64,000 bases of DNA from Paracoccus shandongensis. Lineage in GTDB: Bacteria; Pseudomonadota; Alphaproteobacteria; Rhodobacterales; Rhodobacteraceae. The notes beneath the pieces were generated by a model that made no database searches, was not told the DNA's origin, and saw only the letters and a program-made list of their open reading frames with translations. The translations under genes were made by a program, and so were the position numbers. Shown here piece after piece: positions 33,653-43,018 of this stretch (position 1 is its first letter; every line of letters begins with the position of its first letter). The stretch covers positions 124,001 through 188,000 of the forward strand of contig NZ_JAFLRK010000003.1 of NCBI RefSeq assembly GCF_017315735.1. The letters run 5' to 3'.

Positions 33653-35074
33653 ATGTTCGAGAGCTTTGACGCAATCACCCTCGCGCGGATCCAGTTCGCG
33701 TTCACCGTTTCCTTCCACTTCCTGTTCCCGGCATTTTCGATCGGCCTTGCAAGCTTTCTGGCCGTCCTTGAAGGCCTCTGGCTGTGGACGGGGCGCGATG
33801 TCTATCTGACCCTGTTCCGCTATTGGCTGAAGATCTTCGCCATCGTCTTCGCCATGGGCGTCGTGTCGGGCATCGTCATGTCCTATCAGTTCGGCACGAA
33901 CTGGGCGGTCTTCTCGGACCGGGCGGGCACCGTTGTCGGGCCGCTCATGGCCTATGAGGTTCTGACGGCCTTCTTCCTGGAGGCGGGCTTCCTGGGCGTG
34001 ATGCTGTTCGGGATGAAGCGCGTCGGAAAGGGCCTGCACTTCACCGCGACGCTCATGGTGGCACTGGGCACCTTCATCTCGGCCTTCTGGATCCTGTCGG
34101 CGAACAGCTGGATGCAGACGCCCGTGGGCTACAGCATCAACGCGGCGGGCCAGTTCGTTCCCGACGACTGGTGGGCCATCGTGTTCAACCCCAGCTTCCC
34201 CTACCGCCTCGTCCACACGGTCCTGGGCGCCTATCTTACCACCGCCTTCATCGTCGGCGCCGTCGGGGCATGGCACCTGCTGAAGGACCGCGGCAATCCC
34301 GGTGCGCGGACCATGTTCTCGATGGCGATGTGGATGGCCGCGCTGGTGGCGCCTGTGCAGGCTGTCGTGGGCGACTTTCACGGGCTGAACACGCTGGAAC
34401 ACCAGCCCGCCAAGGTCATGGCCATGGAAGGGCATTACGAAAGCCATCCCGACGGCGCACCCTTCTATCTTTTCGGCATTCCCGACCAGCAGGCCGGAGA
34501 GATCCGTTATCCCGTCGCGATCCCGAAGGTGTCCTCGCTGATCCTCAAGCATGATCTGAACGCGCCCCTGGACGGGCTTGACACGATCCCGCGCGAGAAC
34601 TGGCCGCCGGTTCCCATCGTCTTCTGGTCCTTCCGCACCATGGTCGGCCTTGGGCTTCTGATGATCGCGCTCGGCGCGCTCAGCCTGATCGCGCGCTGGC
34701 GCGGCACGCTGTACCAATGGCCGCTTCTGCACCGCTTCGCCGTCCTCATGGGGCCTTCGGGGTCGATCGCGGTGCTGGCGGGCTGGATCACCACCGAGGT
34801 GGGCCGGCAGCCCTTCACCGTCTATGGCCTTCTGCGGACCGCCGAATCCGCCTCGCCCCTGGACGCGCCGGCGGTGGCCGCGTCGCTTCTGGCCTTTGTG
34901 GTCGTCTACTTCGCCGTCTTCGGGGTGGGGATCTGGTATCTGCTCCGCCTCATGTCCGCCGCGCCCCATGCCGGCGAGCCTGAAACCGAGGCTGGCCTTG
35001 ACCGTCCCATCCGCACGGCCGGCATCACCCCGGCACCCGCCGTCATCGCCGAAGCCAGGGAGGGCCGGACATGA
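33653..35074 (+). CDS. cydA: Cyanide-insensitive cytochrome bd-type oxidase subunit I
   Basis: 473 residues with about nine helices. Haem and quinol features seen are the N-terminal ARIQFAFTVSFHFLFPAFSIG (haem b595 His), GVVSGIVMSYQFGTNW, the b558 region ANSWMQTPVGY and the GRQPFTVYGLLRT signature. The Q-loop is short, as in the CIO (CioA) branch. It reduces oxygen to water with quinol at the inner membrane without pumping protons and is resistant to cyanide. The ATG at 33653 fits the family start. It overlaps subunit II by 4 bp. Confidence 0.95.
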   Translation: MFESFDAITLARIQFAFTVSFHFLFPAFSIGLASFLAVLEGLWLWTGRDVYLTLFRYWLKIFAIVFAMGVVSGIVMSYQFGTNWAVFSDRAGTVVGPLMAYEVLTAFFLEAGFLGVMLFGMKRVGKGLHFTATLMVALGTFISAFWILSANSWMQTPVGYSINAAGQFVPDDWWAIVFNPSFPYRLVHTVLGAYLTTAFIVGAVGAWHLLKDRGNPGARTMFSMAMWMAALVAPVQAVVGDFHGLNTLEHQPAKVMAMEGHYESHPDGAPFYLFGIPDQQAGEIRYPVAIPKVSSLILKHDLNAPLDGLDTIPRENWPPVPIVFWSFRTMVGLGLLMIALGALSLIARWRGTLYQWPLLHRFAVLMGPSGSIAVLAGWITTEVGRQPFTVYGLLRTAESASPLDAPAVAASLLAFVVVYFAVFGVGIWYLLRLMSAAPHAGEPETEAGLDRPIRTAGITPAPAVIAEAREGRT

Positions 35075-36078
35075 TCTACAACATCGACCTCGCGACCATC
35101 TGGGCCTTCATCATCGCGTTTGCTGTCTTCGCCTATGTGGTCATGGACGGCTTCGACCTGGGCATCGGCATCCTCTTTCCCACGCTGGAGGTCGGCCGGG
35201 AACGCGACACGGCCATGAACTCGGTGGCGCCCGTGTGGGACGGCAACGAAACCTGGCTTGTCCTGGGCGGCGGCGGCCTTCTGGCCGTCTTCCCGCTGGC
35301 TTACGGCGTCATTCTGTCGGCGCTCTACATTCCGATCATCGTCATGCTTCTGGCCCTGATCTTCCGGGGCGTCGCCTTCGAGTTCCGCTGGCGCGATCCG
35401 AACCATCGCCGGACCTGGGACATCGCCTTCGCCGGGGGATCGCTGGTGGCGGCCCTTGCCCAGGGGATCACGCTGGGCGCGCTTCTCCAGGGGATCCGGG
35501 TCGAGGGCCGGGCCTATGCCGGTGGCTGGTGGGACTGGTTCACGCCGTTCAGCGTCTTTGTGGGCGGCAGCGTCGTCGTGGCCTATGCCATGCTGGGGGC
35601 GACCTGGCTGATCATGCGGACCGAAGGACCGCTTCAGGACCACGCCTTCCGCCATGCACGCAGGCTTGCGCCCCTGACCATCGGCGCCATCGTGGTGGTC
35701 AGCGCGGCCACCCCCTTCCTTGAACAGGAATACTGGCAGCGCTGGTTCCAGATGCCGGGCGTGATCGCGGCGGCGCAGGTGCCGCTGCTGATCGCGGTGG
35801 GCACGGTGCTTCTTTTCCGCAGCCTCGCGCAGCGCCATGAACGCGCCCCGTTCCTGCTGACGCTGGCGCTGTTCCTTTTGTGCTTTGTCGGGCTTGGCGT
35901 CAGCATCTTTCCCGACATCGTGCCGGGCGCGATCACCATCGCGCAGGCGGCGGCACCCGAAAGCAGCCTGATCTTCGTGCTGGTGGGCGCCGCGGTCCTG
36001 ATCCCGCTGATCCTCGCCTATACGGCGTGGTCCTATTGGGTCTTCCGGGGAAAGGCAGGCCATGAAGGCTATCACTGA
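35071..36078 (+). CDS. cydB: Cyanide-insensitive cytochrome bd-type oxidase subunit II
   Basis: 335 residues with eight helices. Typical CydB blocks are VVMDGFDLGIGILFP, VAPVWDGNETWLVLGGGGLLAVFP and ALIFRGVAFEFRWR. It partners subunit I in the membrane; start codon ATG overlaps the cydA stop (ATGA). A small DUF2474 gene begins inside its last codons. Confidence 0.95.
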   Translation: MIYNIDLATIWAFIIAFAVFAYVVMDGFDLGIGILFPTLEVGRERDTAMNSVAPVWDGNETWLVLGGGGLLAVFPLAYGVILSALYIPIIVMLLALIFRGVAFEFRWRDPNHRRTWDIAFAGGSLVAALAQGITLGALLQGIRVEGRAYAGGWWDWFTPFSVFVGGSVVVAYAMLGATWLIMRTEGPLQDHAFRHARRLAPLTIGAIVVVSAATPFLEQEYWQRWFQMPGVIAAAQVPLLIAVGTVLLFRSLAQRHERAPFLLTLALFLLCFVGLGVSIFPDIVPGAITIAQAAAPESSLIFVLVGAAVLIPLILAYTAWSYWVFRGKAGHEGYH

Positions 36079-36190
36079 TCGCCCCCCTTTGCTTCGGCGC
36101 CTTCTGTGGTTCGTGGGCCTTTGGGCGGGCGGGGTCCTGTCCGTGACGCTGGTCGGCGCCCTGATCCGCTGGTGGCTGCTGGGCGGCTGA
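36062..36190 (+). CDS. DUF2474 small membrane protein (CydX-like oxidase subunit)
   Basis: 42 residues: a basic N terminus (MKAITDRPPLLRRLLWFVG) and one membrane helix ending RWWLLGG. Size, single helix and position at the 3' end of cydB (17-bp overlap in another frame) match DUF2474/CydX-type accessory subunits that stabilise bd oxidases. It is too short for routine ORF lists. Confidence 0.85.
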   Translation: MKAITDRPPLLRRLLWFVGLWAGGVLSVTLVGALIRWWLLGG

Positions 36191-36296
36191 CATCCCCCCA
36201 AGAAGCACCTGAACCCGGCATGACTGCCGGCAATCCCGGCGGGCCGCCCTTTGGCGGGGCCGTCGCCCGAACCCTTGACCGCACAAGAAACGCATC

Positions 36297-37395
36297 ATGA
36301 CCCATTCCGACACGCAATCCCTGTTCGCCGCGCACGAGCCTGTCTTTCCGCGCCGGGTGAAGGGCCGTTTCCGCAACCTCAAATGGGTCATCATGGCGGT
36401 GACCCTGGGGATCTATTACCTGCTGCCCTGGATCCGCTGGGACCGGGGTCCGGAACTGCCTGACCAGGCCGTGCTGGTGGACCTGGCGGGGCGGCGGTTC
36501 TTCTTCTTCTGGATCGAGATCTGGCCGCACGAGTTCTATCTTGTCGCCGGTCTGCTCATCATGGCGGGGTTGGGGCTGTTCCTGTTTACCTCGGTGCTGG
36601 GGCGGGTCTGGTGCGGCTATGCCTGCCCGCAGACGGTCTGGACGGACCTGTTCATCCTGACCGAACGCTGGGTCGAGGGCGACCGGAACGCCCGCGTCCG
36701 GCTGTGGAACGCGCCCTGGGACGCGCGCAAGCTGCGCCTGCGGCTGACCAAGTGGACGATCTGGCTTGCCATCGCGGTGGGGACGGGCGGGGCCTGGATC
36801 TTCTATTTCGCCGACGCGCCGACATTGCTGCGGGCCTTTGTGACAGGACAGGCGCATCCCGTGGCCTATGCGACGGTTGCCGCGCGGCCTGATCAGCTAT
36901 TTCACGCTGGAGGACGAGCGCAGGGAACGCGCGGGCAAGCAGGCCAGGGCCGTCTGGACGCATATCGTCCGGCCTCGCACCATCCTGTATGCGTCGATCT
37001 GGTCGGCGGTGGGGATCGGCCTTGTTGCCGCGCTGTTCCTGCGGCCCGAGATCGAGGTTTCTGTCTCGCCCATCCGCAATCCGGTCCATGTGACCCTGTC
37101 GGACGGGACGATCCGCAATGTCTATGACCTGCGCATCCGCAACAAGCACGGGGAAGCAAGACGCTTCGCGGTCAACTATTCGTCCGACAGGCCCTTCGCC
37201 ATCGTGGTCGAAGGCGCAAGGGACGGCGTGATCACCGTCCCGGCCGACCGCACCGGCGAGGCCCGCGTCTATGTCCAGGCGTCCCCCGGCAGTCCGGCGG
37301 CAAGGCAGGACAGGACCGACCTGCACCTGTTTGTCACCGACCTTGCGGATGCCGGGCACGCCGGGGCCGACACGGTGTTTCATGGGGCTGATTGA
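36297..37395 (+). pseudogene. ccoG: ccoG (cbb3 oxidase assembly ferredoxin-like protein), core deleted
   Basis: The N terminus is normal CcoG: KGRFRNLKWVIMAVTLGIYY, FFFWIEIWPHEFYLV and VWCGYACPQTVWTDLF up to residue ~195. The C terminus (PRGLISYFTLEDERRER, then the Ig-like copper-related domain to 37395) is also normal but in another frame. Between them the segment with both CxxCxxCxxxC [4Fe-4S] motifs, ~150 residues, is missing, and the junction near 36885 shifts the frame. The copy cannot function. Its position next to the CIO genes is unusual. Confidence 0.85.
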
Positions 37396-37449
37396 GACGG
37401 CCCCTCAACCCCGAACCCTCTGTACACATCCCCTTCGCAGGAGCGGATC

Positions 37450-38604
37450 ATGGATCCCTTTTCCCACTTCGAAGCCCTTCTGGCCGAAACGCGCCTTGAC
37501 GGACGCTATCGGACCTTTATCGATCTTGAGCGGATCGTCGGCGGTTTCCCCAAGGCCCTGTGGCACCGGCCGGATGGCCAAAGCCGCGAAGTGACCGTCT
37601 GGTGCAGCAACGACTATCTTGGCATGGGGCATAATCCCGATGTCCTGTCGTCCATGCACGAAGCCCTGCTGCATTCCGGCGCGGGCACGGGCGGAACGCG
37701 CAACATCTCGGGCACCAACCACCAGCATGTGGCCCTGGAGGCGGAGCTGGCGGATCTTCACGGCAAGGAAGCGGCGCTGCTGTTCACCTCGGGATGGATT
37801 TCCAACCTGGCTGCCCTGGGGACGCTGGGGCGGCTGCTTCCCGGTTGCGCCGTCTTCTCGGATGCGCTCAACCACAACTCGATGATCGAAGGCATCCGGC
37901 GCTCGGGCGCCGAGAAGTTCATCTTCCGCCACAACGATGTCGCCCATCTCGAGGAGTTGCTGCGCTCTGTCGCCCCGGATCGCCCCAAGATCATCGCCTT
38001 CGAAAGTGTCTATTCCATGGACGGCGACGTGGCCCCCATCGCCGCGATCTGCGATCTCGCGGACCGATACGGCGCCATCACCTATCTGGACGAGGTTCAT
38101 GCCGTCGGCATGTACGGCCGGACCGGCGCCGGCGTGGCCGAGCGCGAAGGGGTCGCCAACCGGATCACCATCGTGGAAGGGACGCTTGCCAAGGCCTTCG
38201 GGGTCATGGGCGGCTATGTGGCGGGACCGGCCTTGCTGGTGGATGTCATCCGCAGCTTCGCGGACAGCTTCATCTTCACCACCTCGCTTTGCCCGCACCT
38301 GGCTGCCGGTGCGGCCGCCGCCGTCCGGCATCTCAAGGCCGACAGCGCGTTGCGGGACCGCCAGCAGGCCGCCGTCGCCCGTGCGAAGGGCTTGCTCGAG
38401 GCCGAAGGCTTCGCCCTGGCCCCCACGCAGAGCCATATCCTGCCGGTCCTGATCGGCGACGCCCACCTGTGCCGGCAGACAAGCGAGTTCCTGCTGGAAC
38501 GCCATGGCATCTATGTCCAGCCGATCAACTATCCCACGGTCGCGCGCGGGCAGGAACGCCTGCGGACGACCGAACACCCACAGAAGCGTTCAAAGATGAA
38601 CTGA
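37450..38604 (+). CDS. hemA: 5-aminolevulinate synthase, C-terminally truncated
   Basis: 384 residues of the alpha-oxoamine synthase family: [49 protein letters not shown] and [16 protein letters not shown] with the PLP-lysine. It condenses glycine and succinyl-CoA to 5-aminolevulinate. Homology runs to [12 protein letters not shown] (~residue 370); normally ~30 more residues (TPTPFH and a helix) follow. Here the last ~13 codons come from the end of an IS30-like remnant. The catalytic residues remain, but loss of the C-terminal helix may cripple it; a second intact copy elsewhere is likely. Confidence 0.8.
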   Translation: MDPFSHFEALLAETRLDGRYRTFIDLERIVGGFPKALWHRPDGQSREVTVWCSNDYLGMGHNPDVLSSMHEALLHSGAGTGGTRNISGTNHQHVALEAELADLHGKEAALLFTSGWISNLAALGTLGRLLPGCAVFSDALNHNSMIEGIRRSGAEKFIFRHNDVAHLEELLRSVAPDRPKIIAFESVYSMDGDVAPIAAICDLADRYGAITYLDEVHAVGMYGRTGAGVAEREGVANRITIVEGTLAKAFGVMGGYVAGPALLVDVIRSFADSFIFTTSLCPHLAAGAAAAVRHLKADSALRDRQQAAVARAKGLLEAEGFALAPTQSHILPVLIGDAHLCRQTSEFLLERHGIYVQPINYPTVARGQERLRTTEHPQKRSKMN

Positions 38605-38639
38605 TAACACTGGAGGCGCAATGACGAACCCTGCCCTGC

Positions 38640-39036
38640 AGGACTGGTGCATTCAGAGTGGAGCCTTGTCTGGTAGATCGCCTCATGGCAGAGCCGGTGC
38701 GGGGCACCAGGTTCGATCCTGAGCCGTCCTGCAATCTGTTCGGGAGACCAGCCTTCCTGAAGGCAGCGGATCACTTCGGCGCGCAAGTCCGGAAGATGCT
38801 CGAGCTTGCGCCGGCGGAACGCCTGCGGTCGGCCTGGGACTGAGCCGTCACATGCCAGTAGCCATCAGCCTGCGGGACATCCTTGTCATGCCACCAGTTG
38901 CGCTTGACTTCGCGGGTGATGGTCGAGCGACTGCGGCCGAGCATCTGCGCAATCTTCGCCTTTGGCGCCTTGTCCTGCAACATCCGCGATATCGCACGGC
39001 GTTCGTCCAGCGTCAGGTTGGTGAAAGAGCGCCTCA
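38640..39036 (-). pseudogene. IS30-family transposase remnant
   Basis: From the ATG at 39036 the minus strand reads MRRSFTNLTLDERRAISRML and an HTH (MLGRSRSTITREVKRNWW), the IS30 N terminus. Around residue 75 the frame breaks, continuing in another as LEHLPDLRAEVIRC-like sequence, EGWSPEQIAGRLRIE and CHEAIYQ. The DDE core is missing; the sequence then reaches the hemA junction. So this is a double-broken fragment. Confidence 0.8.
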
Positions 39037-39137
39037 TCACATCCTCCTGAATAGCTTCAATGGAGTGACCCCCTCGGGCTGGACCACAGGACCCTGAAAA
39101 ACTGATACGCTGGACGGGCCTTGATCGGAGAAGGCCC

Positions 39138-39602
39138 ATGACATCACGAGGTCCCTACCGCCGGCACTCGACGCCGTTCAAGCTGCAGCTCTGCCAGGAC
39201 ATCCGCGCCGGCGTCCTCGGGCGGCGCGACGCGCAACGAAGCCACAACCTCTCTGCCAACTTGATCCAGCTGTGGCTGACGCAGTTTGACCGGGGCGAAC
39301 TGAATGACGAGGAAGCCGAGGCCAGCGTCATCGCCGAATATGAAGCTCGCATTGCCGCGCTCGAGCGGAAGATGGGTCAGCTCACGATGGAGCTGGGTCT
39401 TGCCGAAAAAACACCGCGGATGCCGGCTGCGCACGGCGGCGAGAGCTCCTTCGTGATCAGCGGCCCCCTGCTGCTCCGTCAGACAGGGGTGCAAAGCCAT
39501 GACCCTGCCGCGCAGCACCTATTACTACCGCCCGATCAAGCCTGCACCTGCAGGGCTGGCCGACGCCGAACTCGTCGCCATCATCGAGGATATCCAGGAT
39601 GA
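39138..39602 (+). CDS. IS3-family transposase OrfA
   Basis: Start MTSRGPYRRHSTPFKLQL, followed by an HTH-like segment (RRDAQRSHNLSANLIQLWL) and a leucine-zipper-type helix (EYEARIAALERKMGQLTMEL). This is an IS3 OrfA. Family homology ends near residue 95 at an A-rich slippery stretch (~39405-39410); the remaining ~60 codons are out-of-frame sequence over orfB. OrfB would normally be made as a frameshifted OrfAB fusion. Confidence 0.8.
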   Translation: MTSRGPYRRHSTPFKLQLCQDIRAGVLGRRDAQRSHNLSANLIQLWLTQFDRGELNDEEAEASVIAEYEARIAALERKMGQLTMELGLAEKTPRMPAAHGGESSFVISGPLLLRQTGVQSHDPAAQHLLLPPDQACTCRAGRRRTRRHHRGYPG

Positions 39603-40295
39603 GCTTCCCTGCTATGGTTGTCAACGCGTGACCCACGAACTTCGGCGTCGCGGTCTTGCGATCAATCACAAGAGGGTCGCAAGGGTCATGCACGCGGCGG
39701 GACTGGGCATCAAACCCCGCAGGTGCCTTGTGCGCACGACCGACAGCCGGCACGACTTCCCGATCTTCCCCAACCTGTATCGCAACCTCATCCCCGATCA
39801 ACCGGACGAGGTCTGGGTCGCGGACTTCACCTACATCCGTGTCGCGGCCGGTTTTTGCCATCTGGCCGTCATCCTGGATGCCTGCAGCCGCAAGGTCATA
39901 GGCTATGCGCTGTCGCGGCACCTGAATAGGGAACTGGCGCTCGCCGCCTTGCGCGCGGCCGTTATGAGCAGAAACCCTCCAAAGGGCTGCATCCATCATG
40001 CCGATCGTGGCTGCCAATACGCCTCTCAGCGCTATCGTGATGCTCTTGAGGTTGCGGGCTTGTGCGGCTCGATGAGCAGCGTCGGCAACCCCTATCACAA
40101 TGCACAGGCCGAGAGCTTCATGAAGACCCTAAAAGTGGAGGAGGTCTACCGGGCCGGATACGAGACCTTCGCCGATGTCGCCGCCCGCTTGCCGATATTC
40201 ATCGAGCAGATCTACAACTTGAAAAGACTGCACTCAGCCCTGGCTACCGAGCCCCCGAGGAATTCGAAACCCTGTTCGCCCAGAAGGCGGCTTAG
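39499..40295 (+). pseudogene. IS3-family transposase OrfB, 3' frameshifted
   Basis: The integrase core is intact: a YGCQRVTHELRRRG helix, DEVWVADFTYIRV (first Asp), HHADRGCQYAS (second Asp) and NAQAESFMKTLKVEEV (Glu). Near 40240 one G is missing (LHSAL then ATEPP), so the true tail YRAPEEFETLFAQKAA lies in another frame ending at 40295, while the shifted frame runs on to 40392. Probably inactive or weakened. Confidence 0.8.
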
Positions 40296-40516
40296 TTCAG
40301 ATGGTGCGATGGGGTCCAGCCAGAGGGGTTCACTCCAGACGGCGGTCAATTTCTGTCTTAGAACTAAGAATTGTAATTTCACAAATATTTAACTTAGGTT
40401 CCATTTGGTCTTTTCGGCTCCCGCATTGACTTAATAACAGTTCAACAAAATGGGCTGCAATGGGATTTCTGCGCGAACCGGCAAAAGCAATTCTGCTGCC
40501 GGAAGGGGAATGCAGA

Positions 40517-40928
40517 ATGGTGGACAGCCTCACGCCGGAAGCCCGGTCGCGGAACATGGCGAAGATCAGGGGTAAGGGATACCGGGCCGGAAATGCTGGT
40601 GCGACGGGCAGCCCATGCGCTCGGCCTGCGTTTCCGCCTGCACAGGCGTGATCTGCCGGGAACGCCCGATCTCGTGTTCCCGGGCCGACGAATTGCACTG
40701 TTCGTCCATGGCTGCTTTTGGCACCGGCATCCCGAATGTCGATTCACCAGCACGCCGAAAATGCGGACTGAGTTTTGGCAGGCGAAGTTCGACGGCAATG
40801 TGACCCGCGATGCGCGGCAGCAGGAAGAACTGGCAGCGCAAGGGTGGAACGCCGTGGTAATCTGTGAATGCGAAACCCGAGATCAGGACTCGCTGCGTGA
40901 GATCCTCCGAGAGCGGATCATAGAATAG
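40517..40928 (+). pseudogene. vsr: vsr very-short-patch repair endonuclease, frameshifted
   Basis: The ATG at 40517 follows a GGAAGGGGA site and starts MVDSLTPEARSRNMAKIRGK. At ~40572 an extra G shifts the frame; the rest in the other frame is standard Vsr: TGPEMLVRRAAHALG, FRLHRRDLPGTPDLVF (catalytic Asp), CFWHRHPEC with the zinc ligands and the late NVTRDARQQEELAAQGW. Vsr nicks T:G mismatches made by deamination at 5-methylcytosine. No cytosine methyltransferase gene is in the window. Confidence 0.85.
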
Positions 40929-40976
40929 CCCGAACTGGGCTGTAGTGACTGAAATACCGCTTTCAGGAGCAGGGCA

Positions 40977-41939
40977 CTATGTCTGATTGTTGACGGGCGG
41001 CAAATCCAACACTGAGGCACTGTCCGTTACCCGTCCGTGTAAGGCCGCCAGCCGTTCATCCTCGGGGGCTCTTGCCACCAGGACAGCTAGAAACTCTTCC
41101 CACTGCGCTTCGGCTCGTTCGAGTAGACCGTGCCATTCCAGTGCTTTCATGTCGTTCTTGGCTAATCGGGGCAGAGTTTCATCCATACCTCTCCGTCTGT
41201 CGAGTTTGTCGGCCACGAGCAGACCTGAAACCAGTGTGAAATCCAAATCGGTATTCTTTGCGACGCTGGACCGCAACACGTCGATACATTCCTGATAGCG
41301 ATTTATGTAGTCCCGATCGACCGTCAGGCTTGGCCGCATGAACTCAACGATCAGCAACTGCCGGCCAGAGGACATCACCAGGTCGACTCGCTTGTTCCAG
41401 CGTTCGTCATCATCGAGGCCTGCTTCCTTCGCCGCTTCAGCGACCAGATTCCTTACGCTGGTTTCCTTCTTGAAGGTTTACCATTCCGGTGAGAGCAACC
41501 ATGGATTTTCCGCAATATGGTCTCGTACTGCATTTTCCAGATCGCGGTCTTCGATCCGTTTCCGCAGCCCAGCAACGATTTCGACCTTAGCGCGAACGGC
41601 TTCTGCAACGTGCAGCGTGTTTAGAACCTGAGCTTCGGCGAGCAGGTTGAGCAGCACGCCCTCGTCCATGGTTTCGACGCTGGCCACGTTATCGATTAAC
41701 TCGTGGAGACGACCGCCTTCCCAGGCGGTCAGAATGCCGTTCGATAGTTCGGCGAACTGCGCTTCCGAGATCGACTCTATCGTGGCGATCTTCTTGAATG
41801 GGCCGGCAACGGTTCGGCGTTCGGTGGACTGCAGGCGTTCCAGACGTTGAGAAAACGGTGCGACCTTGTCGTCTATCCCCTGCGGGCCATCAAGTCGCCT
41901 ACAGCAGGGGCGTGAAGCACTGCAGGCTTTGCGCCCCAA
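40977..41939 (-). pseudogene. MutL/MORC-like ATPase C-terminal region, interrupted by an in-frame stop
   Basis: Two minus-strand open frames in the same phase, 41478-41939 and 40977-41378 with the frame open between them, are joined by a single TAA at 41478-41480 (W-stop-TF, where a Tyr codon TAT/TAC is expected). The first part ends with IEDRDLENAVRDHIAENPWL, the second reads RVDLVMSSGRQLLIVEFMRP and DYINRYQECIDVLRS. This pattern I associate with the C-terminal nuclease-like part of the MORC/MutL-type ATPases found beside vsr. The ATPase N terminus is absent. Family call is moderate. Confidence 0.5.
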
Positions 41940-42153
41940 AACGCGATCACGCCCTATCCTCCAACCCCCGGATCCGTTGGAGGATGTCGGTCACATCGAG
42001 TCCGTGCGAAAAGTGCCTGCGCCTTGACGCCGGACGCCGGCCTTAAATTCGCAAGGGAGGATTTCAGGTGCGCAACCAGCTTCAGCCGTTTGCGCAGAAT
42101 ATCCAGTGTGCCGGGCTGTTTCGATGAGGGCAGAAATCGGGAGAAGAATGACT

Positions 42154-42966
42154 TCAGGCGCCGGAACGCGTCAGTTCGAACGACATCGAATAACTGAAGC
42201 GGGCGGCCGGATGCAGACCGACTGTCATCTCGACCAATCTGTTGCCCGCGAAGTAGGAGCGGATAATGCGAAGCCCGGGGCTGGCAGGCGGAACGTCCAG
42301 CCGGGCAGCGGCCGCGCCTTCGATCAGCGTGCCTTGGATGACCTGATCGACACGTGTAAATCGAATGTTGTAATGCTGTTCAACCAGCATATGGACAGGC
42401 TGGTTGGTGGTGGTCTGCAATGCAGGGGCGTCCGCGAAGGCAGCATCAAGATAGATGTCCACGAGAGCGATCGGACCCTCGGCCTTGTCTGATCCATATC
42501 GAAGCCCGTGAACATGATACCAGTTGCGCAGGTCGGATGCGGCACGGAGTTCCTCGGGCGCATCGTCCACGCTGATGGTTCGGCGGAATTCAGGGAGGAA
42601 CAGGGTATCCTGCGCATAGCGCGTGAGGTCATTGAGAGTGTCCATCACCTGCGTGTAGCGGGCGACCGGCTGGCGGGAGATGACCCGGGTTCCGATGCCC
42701 GCCCGCCGTTCCACCACGCCCAACTCGCACAGTGTTTGAACCGCCTGCCGCACGGCGTATCGGCTCAGTCCCGTGCTTGCGCATATTTCAAGTTCCGGGG
42801 GCAGGAGACCTCCCACAGGTGGCTTTCCACGCGAGATTTCCCCTAAAAGCTCGCGCGCCAGATCAAGGTGGCGCGGAGGGACGGTGCGCAGCAGATGATC
42901 GACTGTTGATCCTGCCCCTTCATGCGGTCCTGCAGAAGATCTTTTGGCTCGGGACTTCTCTGGCAT
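42154..42966 (-). CDS. GntR-family regulator with UTRA domain
   Basis: 270 residues: a winged helix (LARELLGEISRGKPPVGGLLP, GLSRYAVRQAVQTLCELGVV, RRAGIGTRV) and a UTRA/chorismate-lyase-fold effector domain (VMDTLNDLTRYAQD to RIIRSYFAGNRLVEMTVGLHPA). It is the last gene on the minus strand behind maleylacetate reductase, 52 bp downstream, and is probably the pathway regulator of the aromatic operon. The effector might be an aromatic acid or CoA-ester. Confidence 0.88.
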   Translation of the reverse strand: MPEKSRAKRSSAGPHEGAGSTVDHLLRTVPPRHLDLARELLGEISRGKPPVGGLLPPELEICASTGLSRYAVRQAVQTLCELGVVERRAGIGTRVISRQPVARYTQVMDTLNDLTRYAQDTLFLPEFRRTISVDDAPEELRAASDLRNWYHVHGLRYGSDKAEGPIALVDIYLDAAFADAPALQTTTNQPVHMLVEQHYNIRFTRVDQVIQGTLIEGAAAARLDVPPASPGLRIIRSYFAGNRLVEMTVGLHPAARFSYSMSFELTRSGA

Positions 42967-43018
42967 GAGGTGCTTCTGATTTTCCTTTACCTGTCACATG
43001 ACCTTAGCAGACTCCGGT

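Larger units (their letters stand above)
39061..40337 (+). mobile_element. IS3-family insertion sequence
   Basis: A 1277-bp element with 25-bp inverted repeats (39061-39085 and 40313-40337, starting TGGAGTGA and 23 of 25 identical). It carries orfA and orfB. The 3-bp flanks differ (CAA, GAC), so no target duplication is visible, which fits insertion plus later rearrangement with the IS30 piece on its left and the vsr locus on its right. Confidence 0.85.
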
